From an uncultured Roseovarius sp. (lineage in GTDB: Bacteria > Pseudomonadota > Alphaproteobacteria > Rhodobacterales > Rhodobacteraceae), in contig NZ_CANLER010000002.1 of NCBI RefSeq assembly GCF_947489715.1, positions 577,597 through 641,596 on the forward strand: a DNA stretch of 64,000 bases. Direction: 5' to 3'. This document shows, piece after piece, positions 61,925 to 64,000 of this stretch (its first letter is position 1; every line of letters starts with the position of its first letter). Under the pieces are notes generated by a model. That model did no database searches and had not been told where the DNA came from. It worked only from the letters and a program-made list of their open reading frames with translations. The position numbers and the translations under genes are program-made.

Positions 61925-62565
61925 AAATTCTTGTCCTCGTATTCGCATAGATCGCGGATGATGCAGGTGCCGCACATAGGTTTGCGCGCCTTGCAATGAT
62001 AGCGGCCATGCAGGATCAGCCAGTGATGCGCATGGTGCTGGAAATCGGCGGGGATCTGATCTTCGATGGCGCGTTCAACCGCAACAACATCCTTGCCGGG
62101 GCAGATGCCGGTGCGGTTTCCAACACGAAAGATATGGGTATCCACCGCCTGCGTCGGCATTCCCCACCACATGTTCAGCACCACATTGGCGGTCTTGCGC
62201 CCCACCCCCGGCAGCGATTGCAGCGCCGCGCGGGAATTCGGAACCTCGCCGCCATACTCCTCGACCAGGATGCGGCTCAGCTTGATCACGTTCTTGGCTT
62301 TCTGTCGGAACAGACCGATGGTCTTGATATGCTCGATCAGGCCTTCTTCGCCCAGCTCCAGCATCTTTTCCGGCGTATCGGCGATCTTGAAAAGCGCACG
62401 GGTGGCCTTGTTCACCCCCGCATCGGTCGCTTGCGCGCTCAGCGCCACCGCCACAACCAGCGTATAGACATTCACATGCTCCAGTTCGCCCTTGGGCTCC
62501 GGGTCGGCCTCGTGAAAGCGGGTAAAGATTTCGCGGATGGTATGATAGTCTAACTGCTTTGCCAT
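61921..62565 (-). CDS. nth: Endonuclease III
   Basis: A 214-residue DNA glycosylase/AP lyase that removes oxidised pyrimidines. The helix-hairpin-helix LPGVGRKTANVVLNMWWG carries the catalytic lysine, and VDTHIFRVGNRTG the catalytic aspartate. The C-terminal 4Fe-4S loop is CKARKPMCGTCIIRDLC (C-x6-C-x2-C-x5-C). I start at ATG 62565, giving the usual length; the longer frame adds a non-homologous 34-residue tail. It is coupled to the downstream kinase and divergent from the AraC-MGMT gene, so two repair genes share a promoter gap of 100 bases. Confidence 0.95.
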   Translation of the reverse strand: MAKQLDYHTIREIFTRFHEADPEPKGELEHVNVYTLVVAVALSAQATDAGVNKATRALFKIADTPEKMLELGEEGLIEHIKTIGLFRQKAKNVIKLSRILVEEYGGEVPNSRAALQSLPGVGRKTANVVLNMWWGMPTQAVDTHIFRVGNRTGICPGKDVVAVERAIEDQIPADFQHHAHHWLILHGRYHCKARKPMCGTCIIRDLCEYEDKNL

Positions 62566-62665
62566 AGGCCCCCTATGCCGACAAATCAGCCAATGCGCAA
62601 TATTCGGGTCGCAGGCGCAGCCCAGACGCTTTATCTTCGACACAATCGAATTAGGACCCAGGACC

Positions 62666-63514
62666 ATGAACGCCGAACCGCAGCAAAGCTATCACTACCA
62701 TGTCATGCGCCGGGCAATTGATCTGATTGATCAAAGTGACGAAGCGCAATCGCTGAACACACTGGCGGCGGAAATGGACATGAGTCCGGCGCATTTTCAG
62801 CGGCTCTTCACCTCATGGGTTGGGGTGTCGCCCAAGCGATATCAACAATACCTGGCGCTTGGTCACGCTAAATCCCTGCTGGCCGAACGCTTTACCACAC
62901 TGGAAACCGCACATGAGCTGGGCCTTTCCGGCTCTGGCCGCCTGCACGATCTGTTTCTGCGCTGGGAGGCGATGAGCCCCGGAGAATTTGCCCGCAAGGG
63001 TGAGGGGCTGACCGTCTATTGGGGCTGGTTTGACAGTCCCTTCGGCCTGTCGCTTGTCATGGGAACCCAGCGTGGCATCTGCGGCATCGGCTTTGCCAGC
63101 GAGGCGGGCGAAGAGGCAACGATGGAGGATCTGATCTCGCGCTGGCCCAAGGCGGAATTCGTCGAGGATCCGATGATGCTGCGCCCCTGGGTGCTGACAG
63201 CCTTCGGCGCGCCGGACCAACTGCGCGAACCCGCACCGCTTTACATGATCGGCGCACCGTTTCAGATCAACGTGTGGGAGGCATTGCTGCGGGTGCCCTC
63301 GGGGCAGGTCACCACCTATTCCGAGATTGCGCAATCCATCGGACGTCCCCGCGCCGTGCGCGCCGTAGGCACCGCTGTCGGGCGTAATCCGGTCAGCTTT
63401 CTGATCCCCTGCCACCGCGCCTTGCGCAAATCCGGCGGATTGGGCGGATATCACTGGGGCTTGCCGGTCAAACGCGCGATCCTGGCATGGGAAAGCGCCC
63501 GCGCCGAGGCTTAG
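62666..63514 (+). CDS. AraC-type HTH / methylated-DNA-cysteine methyltransferase fusion (Ada-like)
   Basis: A 282-residue two-part protein. The AraC helix-turn-helix pair covers about residues 15-110 (LAAEMDMSPAHFQRLFTSWV, TAHELGLSGSGRLHDLF). The O6-alkylguanine-DNA methyltransferase part starts near 115, with the acceptor cysteine C249 in PCHRALRKSGGLGGYHWG. The N-terminal zinc/cysteine phosphotriester-sensing domain of E. coli Ada is absent, so any gene control would rely on another signal. It repairs O6-methylguanine by suicidal methyl transfer. It is divergent from nth. Confidence 0.92.
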   Translation: MNAEPQQSYHYHVMRRAIDLIDQSDEAQSLNTLAAEMDMSPAHFQRLFTSWVGVSPKRYQQYLALGHAKSLLAERFTTLETAHELGLSGSGRLHDLFLRWEAMSPGEFARKGEGLTVYWGWFDSPFGLSLVMGTQRGICGIGFASEAGEEATMEDLISRWPKAEFVEDPMMLRPWVLTAFGAPDQLREPAPLYMIGAPFQINVWEALLRVPSGQVTTYSEIAQSIGRPRAVRAVGTAVGRNPVSFLIPCHRALRKSGGLGGYHWGLPVKRAILAWESARAEA

Positions 63515-63696
63515 CGCCTTGGCAGCGACCGGATTCTGGCTCCGCCGTGCACAAGGGTGTTCGAATGCGAGCCCGCTAGGTCAGTGATCGCTCTATGCAC
63601 AGCGCTCAGAGGCGCAGCATCTGATAGCTTCGTTCAAGGAACATGCCGGGACGACCCCGTCGCGCGACCTGACCTCATGAACCGGCCTTCGCGCGA

Positions 63697-63969
63697 TCAC
63701 TTGGCCATTGCGTTCTTGACCAAGCCAACGATGGCCAGCAGCACACCGCCACCCACACCGCCCGACGCGATCTGACCGATGATTGCACCAAGATCCGTAC
63801 CACCACCCGCGGCACCAGCACCCAGCGCCGACAGGATCTGCCCGCCAAGGCCACCACCGACGATCCCGGCAACCGAATTCAGCAGCAGGCCCAGATTGGC
63901 GTTCTTCAAAAGGCCACCGGCCACGTTACCACCTACGGCGCCCGCAATCAGACTGATCAGAAGTTCCAT
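63697..63969 (-). CDS. Small glycine-rich membrane protein, hypothetical
   Basis: A 90-residue hydrophobic protein rich in glycine and alanine, with three likely membrane segments (about residues 3-20, 25-48 and 62-85) and glycine-zipper-like spacing ([24 protein letters not shown]). GGAAGG precedes the ATG at a good distance, which supports it as a real gene despite its size. I do not recognise a characterised family. The adjacent 180 bases up to the Ada-like gene hold nothing evident. Confidence 0.75.
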   Translation of the reverse strand: MELLISLIAGAVGGNVAGGLLKNANLGLLLNSVAGIVGGGLGGQILSALGAGAAGGGTDLGAIIGQIASGGVGGGVLLAIVGLVKNAMAK

Positions 63970-64000
63970 CTATCTTCCTTCCTGTCGGGCCGTATCACAG

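Overview
The window looks like chromosomal DNA of a marine alphaproteobacterium of the Rhodobacterales, Roseobacter type. The signs are a HpsN-type sulfopropanediol dehydrogenase with ComDE, a non-pyrrolysine MttB-family methyltransferase, a Hint_2 protein, an MnhA/B-fused Mrp antiporter, a complex I NDUFA9-like protein and many ATGA-coupled, GC-rich genes. No rRNA, CRISPR array, transposase or integrase was seen.

Layout. 1-9.6 kb: a one-carbon/amino-acid block (MttB-like methyltransferase, kbl, a truncated cysteine-synthase-like gene, a divergent LysR regulator, a HyuA-like hydantoinase), then housekeeping genes queG, a GST and mtgA, and a secreted-type Hint protein. 9.6-16.6 kb: glutamate synthase, with two GFA-family genes between gltD and gltB, coupled by four-base overlaps. 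16.8-24.9 kb: uppP, an NDUFA9-like epimerase, tRNA-Leu(CAG) and a complete six-gene Mrp Na+/H+ antiporter operon. 24.9-41.9 kb: an accessory, visibly AT-richer stretch with a candidate small RNA, a flavin monooxygenase, a three-domain methyltransferase-glycosyltransferase-RgpF protein, an intact ABC exporter, and a type I secretion locus. That locus has two ABC proteins with eroded nucleotide-binding motifs and one HlyD-type adaptor, divergent from a large acidic cadherin/PA14 protein.

41.9-52.2 kb: a catabolic region around a HutC-type GntR regulator. One arm is a DMGDH/sarcosine-dehydrogenase-like flavoprotein with a maleate-isomerase-like protein. The other arm carries a cupin and then a sulfonate operon: hpsN, SDR, Zn-alcohol dehydrogenase, comD, comE and an FMN-dependent 2-hydroxyacid dehydrogenase. 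This reads as 2,3-dihydroxypropane-1-sulfonate (DHPS) to sulfolactate to sulfopyruvate to sulfoacetaldehyde. Tandem LacI-type palindromes precede hpsN. 52.5-59.7 kb: surface genes: an RTX protein, a DUF2793/C1q-like protein and the dTDP-L-rhamnose operon rfbCBDA. 59.8-64 kb: an amidinohydrolase-family enzyme, nth with a coupled PfkB kinase, an AraC-MGMT fusion and a small glycine-rich membrane protein.

The most unusual element is the 32.7-41.0 kb export locus. Both paired ABC proteins have lost signature, Walker B and H-loop residues, while an ABC protein 2 kb away keeps all of them. The dTDP-rhamnose genes could supply the RgpF-containing glycosyltransferase, which would link the accessory region to cell-surface glycan formation; that link is inference.
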